Part shown: in pieces, positions 15,929-23,481 of the stretch | Position numbering within the stretch: position 1 is the stretch's first letter | How the letters are laid out: the number at the start of each line of letters is the position of its first letter | Source of the DNA: an uncultured Oscillospiraceae bacterium | GTDB taxonomy: Bacteria > Bacillota > Clostridia > Oscillospirales > Oscillospiraceae | Length of the DNA stretch: 39,278 bases | NCBI GenBank assembly: GCA_904395865.1 | Contig: CAJFNY010000118.1 | Location: forward strand, 1-39,278 | Reading direction: 5' to 3' | Notes under the pieces: generated by a model | Told to the model about the DNA's origin: nothing | The model's input: the letters and a program-made list of their open reading frames with translations, nothing else | Databases searched by the model: none | Made by a program: the position numbers and the translations under genes

Positions 15929-17188
15929 ATGAGCAAGGTATTGATCATCGGCTGCGGCGGCGTGGCCCAGGTGGCCATCCATAAGTGCTGCCAGAACAGC
16001 GACGTGTTCACCGAGGTCTGCATCGCCAGCCGCACGAAGGAGAAGTGCGACGCCCTGGCGGAGCGGCTACGGGGCACCACCGCCACGAAGCTCACCACCG
16101 CCCGGGTGGACGCGGACGACGTGGAGCAGCTGACGGCGCTGATCCGGCGGGAGCAGCCGGATCTGGTGATGCACATCGCGCTGCCGTACCAGAACCTCAA
16201 GGTCATGGACGCCTGCCTGGCCTGCGGCGTCAACTATCTGGACACGGCCAACTACGAGCCCGAGCGGCTGGACGACCCGGCGTGGCGGGCGGCCTACGAG
16301 AAGCGGTGCCGGGAGCAGGGCTTCTCGGCCTACTTCGACTACTCCTACCAGTGGGCGTACCGGGAGCGGTTTGAGAAGGCCGGCCTGACGGCCCTGCTGG
16401 GCACCGGCTTCGACCCCGGCGTCACCCAGGCGTACTGCGCCTACGCCAGGAAGCACCTGTTCGACCGGATCGACACCATCGACATCCTCGACTGCAACGG
16501 CGGCGACCACGGCTACCCGTTTGCCACCAACTTCAACCCCGAGCTGAACCTCCGGGAGGTCTCGGCCCCCGGCTCCTACTGGGAGGACGGGCACTGGGTC
16601 GAGGTGCCGCCCATGAGCATCCACCGGACGTACGACTTCGACCAGGTGGGGCAGAAGGATATGTACCTGCTGCACCATGAGGAGATCGAGTCCCTGGCCA
16701 AGAACCTGCCGGAGGTGAAGCGCATCCGCTTCTTCATGACCTTCGGCCAGAGCTACCTGACGCACATGAAGTGCCTGGAGAACGTGGGCATGCTCTCCAC
16801 CGAGCCGATTATGTACGAGGGGCGGGAGATCGTCCCGATCCAGTTCCTCAAGGCGCTGCTGCCCGACCCGGCCAGCCTCGGCCCGCGGACCGTGGGCAAG
16901 ACGAACATCGGCTGCATCTTCACCGGCGAGAAGGACGGGGCGCAGAAGTCCGCCTACATCTACAACGTCTGCGACCATCAGGCGTGCTACCGGGAGGTGG
17001 GCTCCCAGGCCGTCAGCTACACCACCGGCGTCCCGGCCATGGTCGGCGCCATGATGCTGCTGACCGGCAGGTGGAACCGCCCGGGCGTCCACACCGTGGA
17101 GGAGTTCGACCCGGATCCGTACATGGACGGGCTGAACCGCTGGGGCCTGCCGTGGCAGATCTGCGACCACCCGGTGCTGGTGGACTGA
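15929..17188 (+). CDS. Carboxynorspermidine/carboxyspermidine synthase (saccharopine dehydrogenase family)
   Basis: This 419-residue NADPH-dependent enzyme is of the Lys9-like saccharopine dehydrogenase fold, with Rossmann motif LIIGCGGVAQV, then YLDTANYEPE, LLGTGFDPGVTQAY and DCNGGDHGYPFATNF as in carboxynorspermidine synthases. In that family it joins aspartate semialdehyde to putrescine (or diaminopropane) by reductive condensation to give carboxyspermidine (or carboxynorspermidine). AAAGGAGATACAG precedes the ATG. Its stop overlaps the start of nspC (TGATG), the family's usual partner. Its presence beside speD/speE means two spermidine routes share one operon. Confidence 0.93.
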   Translation: MSKVLIIGCGGVAQVAIHKCCQNSDVFTEVCIASRTKEKCDALAERLRGTTATKLTTARVDADDVEQLTALIRREQPDLVMHIALPYQNLKVMDACLACGVNYLDTANYEPERLDDPAWRAAYEKRCREQGFSAYFDYSYQWAYRERFEKAGLTALLGTGFDPGVTQAYCAYARKHLFDRIDTIDILDCNGGDHGYPFATNFNPELNLREVSAPGSYWEDGHWVEVPPMSIHRTYDFDQVGQKDMYLLHHEEIESLAKNLPEVKRIRFFMTFGQSYLTHMKCLENVGMLSTEPIMYEGREIVPIQFLKALLPDPASLGPRTVGKTNIGCIFTGEKDGAQKSAYIYNVCDHQACYREVGSQAVSYTTGVPAMVGAMMLLTGRWNRPGVHTVEEFDPDPYMDGLNRWGLPWQICDHPVLVD

Positions 17189-18300
17189 TGCGCACGCCGT
17201 ACTTCGTGGTGGACGAGGCGCCGCTCCGGCGGAACCTGGAGCTGCTGCGGCAGGTGCAGCAGGCGGCCGGCTGCCGGATCCTTCTGGCGCAGAAGGCGTT
17301 CTCCATGTTCTTCTGCTATCCGCTGCTGCGGCAGTACCTGGCAGGCACCGCCGCCAGCGGCCTCTACGAGGCGCGGCTGGGCTGCCGGCGGTTCGGCGGG
17401 GAGACGCACGTGTTCTCCCCGGCGTATCGGGCCGACGAATTTGAGGAGCTGCTGACGTACGCCGACCATCTCGTGTTCAACAGCCCGGCCCAGCTGGCCC
17501 GCTTCGGGCCGGCGGCGCGGGCGGCGGGGAAGTCCGTGGGTCTGCGGGTGAATCCCGAGCACTCCACCCAGCAGGGGCACGGCCTCTACGACCCGTGCGC
17601 CCCCGGCAGCCGCCTGGGGACGACGGCGGCCCAGTTCGACCCGGACCAGCTGCCGCTGCTGGACGGCTTCCACTTCCACACCCTCTGTGAGCAGGACTCC
17701 GACGCCCTGGAGGAGACGGTGGCGGCCTTCGAGACGCGGTTCGGCCGGTGGCTGCCGCAGCTGCAGTGGCTGAACCTGGGCGGCGGCCACCACATCACCC
17801 GGGAGGGCTACGACGTGGAGCGGCTCGTCCGCCTGGTCCGCCGGCTGCGGGAGCAGTACGGCGTGACGGTCTACCTGGAGCCGGGCGAGGCCGTGGTGCT
17901 CAATGCCGGCTTCCTGGTGACGCAGGTGGTGGACGTGGTGCACAACGGCGTGGACATCGCGATTCTCGACGCGTCGGCCGCCTGCCACATGCCCGACGTC
18001 CTGGAGGTGCCGTACCGGCCGCCGCTGGCCGGTGCCGGCGCGCCGGGGGAGAAGGCGTACGATTTCCGCCTGGCCGGCCCCACGTGCCTGGCCGGCGATG
18101 TGATCGGCGACTACTCCTTCGACCACCGCCTGGCGCCCGGCGAGACCCTGGTGTTCGGCGACATGGCGCTTTATACCATGGTCAAGACGAACACGTTCAA
18201 CGGCATGCCGCTGCCGGCCATCGTCTGGCGGGACGCCGCCGGCCGGGAGACGGCGGTGCGCCGCTTCGGCTACGAGGATTTCGAGTGCCGCCTCTCGTAA
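17188..18300 (+). CDS. nspC: Carboxynorspermidine/carboxyspermidine decarboxylase
   Basis: This 370-residue PLP enzyme is of the alanine-racemase fold-type III. The PLP lysine is K36 in LLAQKAFSM, where the family has A-L-K-x-F-S. Other marks are the HFHTLCEQD segment, LNLGGGHHIT, the phosphate-binding YLEPGEAVVL, LDASAACHMPDVLE, and the C-terminal ALYTMVKTNTFNGMPLP. It decarboxylates carboxyspermidine to spermidine, or carboxynorspermidine to norspermidine. It is the last gene of the operon and is followed by an intrinsic terminator. Without diaminopropane-forming genes in view, spermidine is the likelier product. Confidence 0.94.
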   Translation: MRTPYFVVDEAPLRRNLELLRQVQQAAGCRILLAQKAFSMFFCYPLLRQYLAGTAASGLYEARLGCRRFGGETHVFSPAYRADEFEELLTYADHLVFNSPAQLARFGPAARAAGKSVGLRVNPEHSTQQGHGLYDPCAPGSRLGTTAAQFDPDQLPLLDGFHFHTLCEQDSDALEETVAAFETRFGRWLPQLQWLNLGGGHHITREGYDVERLVRLVRRLREQYGVTVYLEPGEAVVLNAGFLVTQVVDVVHNGVDIAILDASAACHMPDVLEVPYRPPLAGAGAPGEKAYDFRLAGPTCLAGDVIGDYSFDHRLAPGETLVFGDMALYTMVKTNTFNGMPLPAIVWRDAAGRETAVRRFGYEDFECRLS

Positions 18301-18311
18301 GGCGGCGGAAA

Positions 18312-18341
18312 AAGGCCCGGCAGCAACCGCTGCCGGGCCTT
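18312..18341 (+). terminator. Terminator of the polyamine operon
   Basis: A perfect 13-bp stem (18312-18324 with 18329-18341) with loop AACC starts 11 bases after the nspC stop. The T-run is short (TTCC), but stem length and position support termination. The bases from here to 18393 hold no gene and probably contain the left junction of the mobile region. Confidence 0.8.
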
Positions 18342-18393
18342 CCGCATCCACCGGCAGAAACTGCCGGGCAGATGCACCCCCCGAGAAGGGAAG

Positions 18394-20064
18394 TTACTTC
18401 ATGTTGCGCTCGTACTCCTCGATCATCTTCTTGAACGTGTGACCCGAACGACTCCTGAGATTCTGGAGGTATTTGTCCGTGGTCTCGCCGGTGAAAATCT
18501 TGATTTGCAGACGCATGGTACCGTCTGCTTCTGGGGTTGCAAAGATCTTGTCGATGTACTGATCGACAAAGTCCTTGTTGATGATCCCGTTGGCCGCATC
18601 CCGCCTGGCGTCGTGGAGGACCCGGCGGATGGTGTCGATGTGCTTCCTGAAATCCGCCTTGGAGAGCTGCTGCTGTTCCAGCTCATAGATCTTCCGTTCC
18701 GCTTCCTCGATCTCCCGGTCGCAGTCCTTGTTCATGGCGAGGAAGTCCTTGTCGGAGAGCTGCCCCGCGGCGTTGAAGCCCAGCAGCTTGCCTTTTTTCT
18801 TCCGGGCCAGCTCCGCCTGTTCCCGGAGCGTGTCGATCTGACGGGCCGTGTCGCCGCTGTCTGCCAGGGACTTGTACATCTCGATATATTCCTCGATCAG
18901 CGCCTCGGCGTCGGCCTCCGTGTCGTTGAACACCTCAAAAAGGAGGGGTTTGAGCTCTTCTTCATAGATGGCAAAGGAGGGGCAGGAATCGGCGCCGTTT
19001 TTGATCTTGCCGGAGCAGACCCACTTGCTGTTCCTGTTGCCGGAGCGGTCCTTGCTGTCCCGGCGGTAGTAGGCGGCGCCGCAGTGGGTGCAGTAGAGCT
19101 TGCCGGTCAGGAGGTTTTGATGATTGCAGATGCCCTGGCGGTTCTTCACGTCCTCGCTGCGCTTTTTCAGGACGGCGTTGGCCTGATCCCACAGCTCCTC
19201 GCTGACGATGGCCGGGACGATCTCGCCGGTCTCGTCCTTGAACATGACCCATTCCTCCGGCGGGAGGAATTTCTGCTTTTTGGTGAACAGGTCGATGACT
19301 TTGACCTTGTTGCCCACGTAGTAGCCCTTGTACTTGGGGTTGGCGATCATACCGGACATGGTGGTGTGGGCGATCTTCTTGCCGTTGTGGTTGCGGTAGC
19401 CGGTTTCCCAGAACCGCGTCTCGATCTGCTTCATGGAGTACTCGCCGGTGGCGTACAGCTCGAAGAGTTCCCGCACCATGGGGGCCTCGTCCTCGTCGAT
19501 GACCAGCCGCCCGCCGTCCTTGACGTAGCCGAAGATCCGGCTGTTGCCCAGGACGACGCTGTTCTTGATGGCCTGCTGATGGCCAAATTTCACGCGGCTA
19601 CTGAGCTTCCGCAATTCATCCTGGGCGATGCCGGACATGATGGTGAGGCGCAGCTCGCTGTCCTCGTCCAGGGTATTGATGTTGTCATTCTGGAAAAAGA
19701 CGCCGACACCGGCGGACAGCAGCTGCCGGGTGTACTGGATGGAATCGAGGGTGTTACGGGCAAACCGGGTGATCTCCTTGGTGATGACAAGATCGAAGCG
19801 GCCGGCCTCACCGTCCTCGATCATCCGGTGGAAGTTCTCGCGTTTTTTTGTAGTGGCGGCGGACAGGCCCTCATCGATATAGCCCTCTACATAGGTCCAG
19901 TGGCTGTTTTTGCCGATGAGGTCCTGGTAGTACTGCACCTGATTGCCCAGAGAGTTGAGCTGCTCATCGGACTCGCTGGACACCCGGGCATAGAAGGTCA
20001 CCCGCAGGGGAAGATCGTAGATGCTACTGGTTTTCAGCTGCTGCCGTACAGAGTGGATGTCCAT
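18394..20064 (-). CDS. Large serine recombinase (site-specific integrase)
   Basis: This 556-residue protein is likely the integrase of an inserted element. An N-terminal resolvase domain (about 20-165) has the catalytic serine in YARVSSESDEQ (S29) and the ITKEITRFARN and GIAQDELRKLS helices. Next come the Recombinase domain (about 190-290) and a zinc ribbon (YCTHCGAAYYRR ... CSGKIKNGADSC). A long coiled coil (about 400-470) rich in Glu/Lys follows. The ATG at 20064 follows TATGGAGGAA. It lies at the left end of the accessory region, transcribed towards the polyamine operon, as integrases often lie next to an attachment site. The core of serine-recombinase sites is too short to locate by eye. 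Confidence 0.94.
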   Translation of the reverse strand: MDIHSVRQQLKTSSIYDLPLRVTFYARVSSESDEQLNSLGNQVQYYQDLIGKNSHWTYVEGYIDEGLSAATTKKRENFHRMIEDGEAGRFDLVITKEITRFARNTLDSIQYTRQLLSAGVGVFFQNDNINTLDEDSELRLTIMSGIAQDELRKLSSRVKFGHQQAIKNSVVLGNSRIFGYVKDGGRLVIDEDEAPMVRELFELYATGEYSMKQIETRFWETGYRNHNGKKIAHTTMSGMIANPKYKGYYVGNKVKVIDLFTKKQKFLPPEEWVMFKDETGEIVPAIVSEELWDQANAVLKKRSEDVKNRQGICNHQNLLTGKLYCTHCGAAYYRRDSKDRSGNRNSKWVCSGKIKNGADSCPSFAIYEEELKPLLFEVFNDTEADAEALIEEYIEMYKSLADSGDTARQIDTLREQAELARKKKGKLLGFNAAGQLSDKDFLAMNKDCDREIEEAERKIYELEQQQLSKADFRKHIDTIRRVLHDARRDAANGIINKDFVDQYIDKIFATPEADGTMRLQIKIFTGETTDKYLQNLRSRSGHTFKKMIEEYERNMK

Positions 20065-20101
20065 GGCGGTTCCTCCATAAAGTTCGTTTTATCATGTTCT
20101 A

Positions 20102-20130
20102 ATTGTATAATAAAATAAATGCGAAAGCAA
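20102..20130 (-). promoter_or_regulatory. Putative promoter of the large serine recombinase
   Basis: On the minus strand TTGCTT lies 17 bases before TACAAT, about 40 bases upstream of the recombinase ATG, in an A+T-rich patch. The good -10 and position support it; the -35 is moderate. Confidence 0.6.
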
Positions 20131-20212
20131 CAGAAAATCGCGGGCAGAGGTGGGGTAAAAAGATCCATAAAAATTGCAATGGAGGCCATTTTGGCTTAAA
20201 CTGGAATTGTAC

Positions 20213-20238
20213 CGTTGTTCTTTTGCTCGGGAACAACG
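20213..20238. repeat. 8-bp inverted repeat, possible operator
   Basis: CGTTGTTC (20213-20220) and GAACAACG (20231-20238) are perfect inverted repeats 10 bases apart, followed by a further GTTCGGAAC dyad. They lie between the divergent recombinase and the unknown gene at 20282, where a repressor could control either. No T-run, so a terminator is unlikely. Confidence 0.45.
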
Positions 20239-20281
20239 TTCGGAACAAAACAGTGGATTTTGTAATTGGGAGGCGACAGTT

Positions 20282-21898
20282 ATGGAACAGGACCAGCAAA
20301 TCAAGATATATACCTGGAAGTACGACAACGGCGCTTATGGATATGCAGTTCGGCAAATAGGCGAAAGGAAAGTATGGCTGGAACAGAAGGACTATGGAAC
20401 CAAACGGGAAGTTAGACAATGCCTGAAAAAATACAAGCAGTCTGGCAAATACGAGACAGTCAAATGCAAGAAGGTTAATATTCCAGGCGGGCTGGATTGC
20501 ATCAAATTTCGGTATAAAGAACTATGTAAGGAGTACGATGATGCCAATGGTTTTGAGGCAATGAACCAACTGTTGAACTCGTGTGGCTCCACTCCTGACG
20601 ACAAAAGAGAAATGCTGCGCCTAGTAGCATCGATCCTGGCAGGATATTGTGTACGGCAAGTGGCTGGCAGCTATATGCGCTATTTGCCGCCTCTCCAGCG
20701 GCGTGTTCCGCTGGTGGCGGTTAGACAGGCTCCGTTTGCAGACGTAATCTTGTGGAAGATGATGCAATCGCTGGCGCTGAATGCAACAGAAAGCAGTGCC
20801 GACTATTTTCGCTATATCACGTCAGGTAAGACGGTCAAGTGTAAATATACCCGGGTTCTGCCTCCCGATGCCAACGCGGAAGCCACTACGGACAGTGCGT
20901 ATTCGCGGTTTCAGGGTACCAAGGAGCGCATGCTGCCGCAGTATCGGGATACTGCAATCATGGTTTATGATTGGATTTTGCGCGGTAAGGCGTGCAGGCG
21001 GATTCAACTGATGAACCGCTGGGTGTGTCTGGTGATCTATGGGGCACCCCGTAAAAAATTCCTGGCAACGCCAGTGGAAATCGACGGATATCAGTTGGCA
21101 AAATCGAATGGCATGTGGGATGAGAAGGCGGTACGTATATCCGTCCTTCGATACGCAAACTATATTCGACAGGGCAGTCGAAGGAAAAAGTGGGACAAAA
21201 ACATTGGAAATGAGTTTGCCAGATATGATGCGATAATGGATTCCTATAACAAAATCAGTCGCGTCAAAATAAACACAATGGAACGATATCATATTTCCAT
21301 GCAACTATTGGCACTTCATTTATTCCTGAAATCCTGTATGAAAGAATATGATCTAGACAAAAACGAAGCTGCAAAGATAGAACAGGAATGGTATGGCATA
21401 TTGCTGCCGGGAATTAAGATATCTGGAAATATGGATTTGCCGGAGGAGACACCGGAGCAAGACGAACACATACAAAAAAGAATTGAAAGTATATTGACTA
21501 AAATGATAGATCAAGGATTTCCTGATAAGTTTTACATGGGAAAAGGAAGAGTCAAAGCAGGTATGTGGGGGGATTTTCGTGAGGCCCCGAAGAGAAAGGC
21601 ACCAAAGGATTCTCTCGGGTTCCGTATTTCTGTAAAGCGGTTAAAGTTACTTTTTAATCAGTTTGATGATGGACATGAGGGCGGTGAATGGCTGTATGAG
21701 CATGCCATAGAATTGGGACTGGACTATATGCCAGAGATTAAAAAAATGCGCATAAAAGCTGAAGAAGATGGGGAGAATTGCTGCAACAAAAATAATAGCG
21801 TAGAAGGTGTCTATTTCCCTTTAAAGGAGATGACTTTTTTACCCCAAAACCTGTTAAAACTGATTGAGCAATCTTGCAATTCTTCTTGTGAAAAGTAG
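20282..21898 (+). CDS. Unknown protein, 538 residues
   Basis: I do not recognise this gene. It is clearly coding: a long frame, GGGAGGCG before the ATG at 20282, and A+T-richer codon use than the operons to the left. The protein is basic and probably soluble, with no signal peptide or transmembrane helix. The N-terminal about 80 residues (KIYTWKYDNGAYGYAV, KDYGTKREVRQCLKKYK) look like a small beta-rich DNA-binding domain. The middle is helical with many Arg/Tyr (YRDTAIMVYDWILRGKACRR, RYANYIRQGSRRKKWDK). The C-terminus has an acidic linker and NCCNKNN. Position next to the integrase and a strong terminator after it suggest element cargo. No catalytic motif is evident. Confidence 0.75.
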   Translation: MEQDQQIKIYTWKYDNGAYGYAVRQIGERKVWLEQKDYGTKREVRQCLKKYKQSGKYETVKCKKVNIPGGLDCIKFRYKELCKEYDDANGFEAMNQLLNSCGSTPDDKREMLRLVASILAGYCVRQVAGSYMRYLPPLQRRVPLVAVRQAPFADVILWKMMQSLALNATESSADYFRYITSGKTVKCKYTRVLPPDANAEATTDSAYSRFQGTKERMLPQYRDTAIMVYDWILRGKACRRIQLMNRWVCLVIYGAPRKKFLATPVEIDGYQLAKSNGMWDEKAVRISVLRYANYIRQGSRRKKWDKNIGNEFARYDAIMDSYNKISRVKINTMERYHISMQLLALHLFLKSCMKEYDLDKNEAAKIEQEWYGILLPGIKISGNMDLPEETPEQDEHIQKRIESILTKMIDQGFPDKFYMGKGRVKAGMWGDFREAPKRKAPKDSLGFRISVKRLKLLFNQFDDGHEGGEWLYEHAIELGLDYMPEIKKMRIKAEEDGENCCNKNNSVEGVYFPLKEMTFLPQNLLKLIEQSCNSSCEK

Positions 21899-21958
21899 CG
21901 GCGAATTTCTGGATGTTCGCTGTTCTAACTGTTCTGTGTTCTGGAAGCACATTTGAAT

Positions 21959-22004
21959 AACTCCCCTGGTGGACAAAGCGTACAGTCCACCAGGGGAGTT
22001 TTTT
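21959..22004 (+). terminator. Strong intrinsic terminator
   Basis: A perfect stem of 16 bp (21959-21974 with 21985-22000, loop AAAGCGTACA) runs into a T-run ending at 22004. It follows the 538-residue gene by about 60 bases. Confidence 0.92.
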
Positions 22005-22141
22005 GTGGTTTTGGAGAAGTGCTGTCATAGTGTATCGGTACGGTTTTCATGCGGACTGGATAGTTTCAGATCGGCCAATTGCTTTCTCAATTTCAATTTC
22101 TACACGACCTCAAACAACCCGATAAGGAGGTCGATGACTTT

Positions 22142-22318
22142 ATGATTGAGCGACAAAAGATAGCGCGTCAAATCTGGCTGCTGTACTTGAACGACGCAGC
22201 ACTACGAGCCGGATGTATTTCAGAGCGTGAGTACAACACGATCCGCCGTCAAATTCTTTCTGAGAAAAGAGAGAGAAGCAAGCAACCGAAATTAACGGCC
22301 TTAGGGCCTACTGAATAG
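22142..22318 (+). CDS. Small protein of a mobile-element-associated family
   Basis: This 58-residue protein has the core IWLLYLNDAALRAGCISE followed by REYNTIRRQI. A second protein in the window (38083-38226) has LWLQYFNRYLYQNGVIGRAAYEKM. Both share W-L-x-Y-x-N, a glycine turn and an E/A-x-Y helix, so they belong to one family of tiny helical proteins that I associate with clostridial integrative elements. The function is unknown. AAGGAGG lies 12 bases before the ATG at 22142. The open frame reaches back to a TTG at 22079 without a ribosome-binding site. Confidence 0.55.
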   Translation: MIERQKIARQIWLLYLNDAALRAGCISEREYNTIRRQILSEKRERSKQPKLTALGPTE

Positions 22319-22345
22319 ACAAAACAATTCCGAAAACTGCATCCT

Positions 22346-22395
22346 GCGGCGCCCAGCGGCAGCCAGGGCGGTTGCCAGCGGCAACTGGGCGCCGC
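22346..22395. repeat. Perfect 11-bp inverted repeat with nested dyads
   Basis: GCGGCGCCCAG (22346-22356) and CTGGGCGCCGC (22385-22395) pair perfectly around 28 bases that hold a second dyad, TTGCC/GGCAA. Outside, ACTGC/GCAGT extends it with internal loops. It lies between the small gene and the stop of the IS21 remnant, is G+C-rich in an A+T-rich setting, and lacks a T-run. Confidence 0.6.
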
Positions 22396-22411
22396 TAACG
22401 GCAGTGCTGTT

Positions 22412-22771
22412 TTATTCAGCCGTTGAGGGTTTAATCACCACAGTGTAGTGCTTGGTTGCACGCTTCAAAATGGCGTTGGCGGAGACCTCATCATTGAGGA
22501 TCATGGAACTCCAACTGGCCGATTCTCGTTGTGAGCAGATCATGGTGCTTAGGTTAATCTCGCACCGTTTCTCCAAGATCTCAAACAAAACCTTCACCTC
22601 GTGCTCATCCGTAATGGTGTGCAGCAGGAAGTCGTCCAAAATGAGTAACGCCGCACTGCAGATTTTTTTCATTCGTTTCTGGAACTTGGAATAGTCCTGT
22701 GCCTTGAGCGCTACCAGAGTTTCCAAAAGGGTCTGGCAGTGGTGGTACTCCACTTTGTAGTTGTTGCAAGC
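22412..22771 (-). pseudogene. IstB-like ATPase remnant (IS21 family)
   Basis: The segment encodes the C-terminal half of an IstB/DnaA-like helper ATPase of IS21 transposition: ACNNYKVEYHHCQTLLETL, then the Walker B stretch SAALLILDDFLLHT, ICSQRESASW and the end KHYTVVIKPSTAE. The N-terminal half with Walker A is missing. The frame instead runs upstream into sequence derived from istA, so an internal deletion joined the two genes near 22772. Confidence 0.75.
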
Positions 22772-22774
22772 AAC

Positions 22775-23017
22775 AATAATCTGAGGAAACCTTGGCCGTC
22801 CGGCACTCCATGTATTCATAGGGTACAGGGGGGCAGAGGCATCAGTTCCCGGCGTTCCTCATCCCAATAATAGAGCCTGCTGTGAGGCCTCTTTGTAAAC
22901 GGAGAGCTGTTGAGCTTGTCCAGATGCTTCCGAAGATCTCGGTTGAACTGCTCCAGAGTTTTTAAGCAAAAACAGATTTGTTCAAAATCTGCTTGTATAC
23001 CACAAATTTCAAGGGAA
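22775..23017 (-). pseudogene. IstA transposase 3' remnant (IS21 family)
   Basis: Read on the minus strand, one frame gives FNRDLRKHLDKLNSSPF and WDEERRELMPLPP. After a one-base shift, EYMECRTAKVSSDY follows in another frame. This is the C-terminal end of an IS21-type IstA transposase with a frameshift at about 22830. The catalytic DDE domain is absent. Together with the IstB piece it marks a decayed IS21 copy. Confidence 0.65.
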
Positions 23018-23189
23018 TTTATGTGTCAATGGAGCGTTTTGCGCTGGCAGAACCTTTACCATTGACGTAGGAATTCCATTGAAATACTCCGGCCGCTGAC
23101 GCCGCACCAGTGGCCTGTGAGCGCCGCAGAATGCATATAAGGTGAACTAGCCATCGAAAGATGCTAATTCTTGTATGGGGAGGCCTATT

Positions 23190-23285
23190 ATGTACCGTCA
23201 AAGGAATATGCTGTATACCAATCATAAAACTCAAGATGCTCCCTGGGCCAGTTTAGAGGAAAAAACAGTAGAGGAAGGTGTTTGA
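23190..23285 (+). CDS. Possible 31-residue small protein
   Basis: A short frame (MYRQRNMLYTNHKTQDAPWA followed by SLEEKTVEEGV) starts 6 bases after GGGGAGG, an excellent ribosome-binding site in a stretch (23018-23481) otherwise without genes. The same stretch holds an imperfect inverted repeat at about 23018-23074 and a perfect hairpin at 23394. I recognise no family. It may be a real small protein, a leader, or the relic of a larger gene. Confidence 0.35.
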   Translation: MYRQRNMLYTNHKTQDAPWASLEEKTVEEGV

Positions 23286-23393
23286 GTGAACAATAAAGTT
23301 TAATAAGGTGCGTGGTAATGATTTTTTATTTTTGCAGGCCACCGCTGTGGTTGCATGCCGGAGAAAATAAAAAATCTTACAAGCACAGGACAC

Positions 23394-23425
23394 CCGCCGA
23401 TGAAAGTATGCACTTTCATCGGCGG
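23394..23425. repeat. Perfect 14-bp hairpin upstream of the RecQ-like gene
   Basis: CCGCCGATGAAAGT (23394-23407) and ACTTTCATCGGCGG (23412-23425) pair fully around the loop ATGC. No T-run follows, so it is not a standard terminator. It ends 56 bases before the helicase ATG at 23482 and could be a structured RNA leader, a protein-binding cruciform, or part of an origin or end used by the downstream pair. Confidence 0.7.
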
Positions 23426-23481
23426 TAATCAATTCACTATATCTACAATAAGTGATCATCTGAGAATTAGGAGTAAGCACC

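Noticed and set aside
18439-20118. 559-codon frame on the plus strand opposite the large serine recombinase
   Set aside because: Low-complexity Val/Leu/Gly/Asp translation, no ribosome-binding site, and the opposite strand encodes a complete recombinase.
22605-22811. 68-residue minus-strand frame as a gene
   Set aside because: It begins with istA-derived residues and then runs out of frame through the istB remnant.
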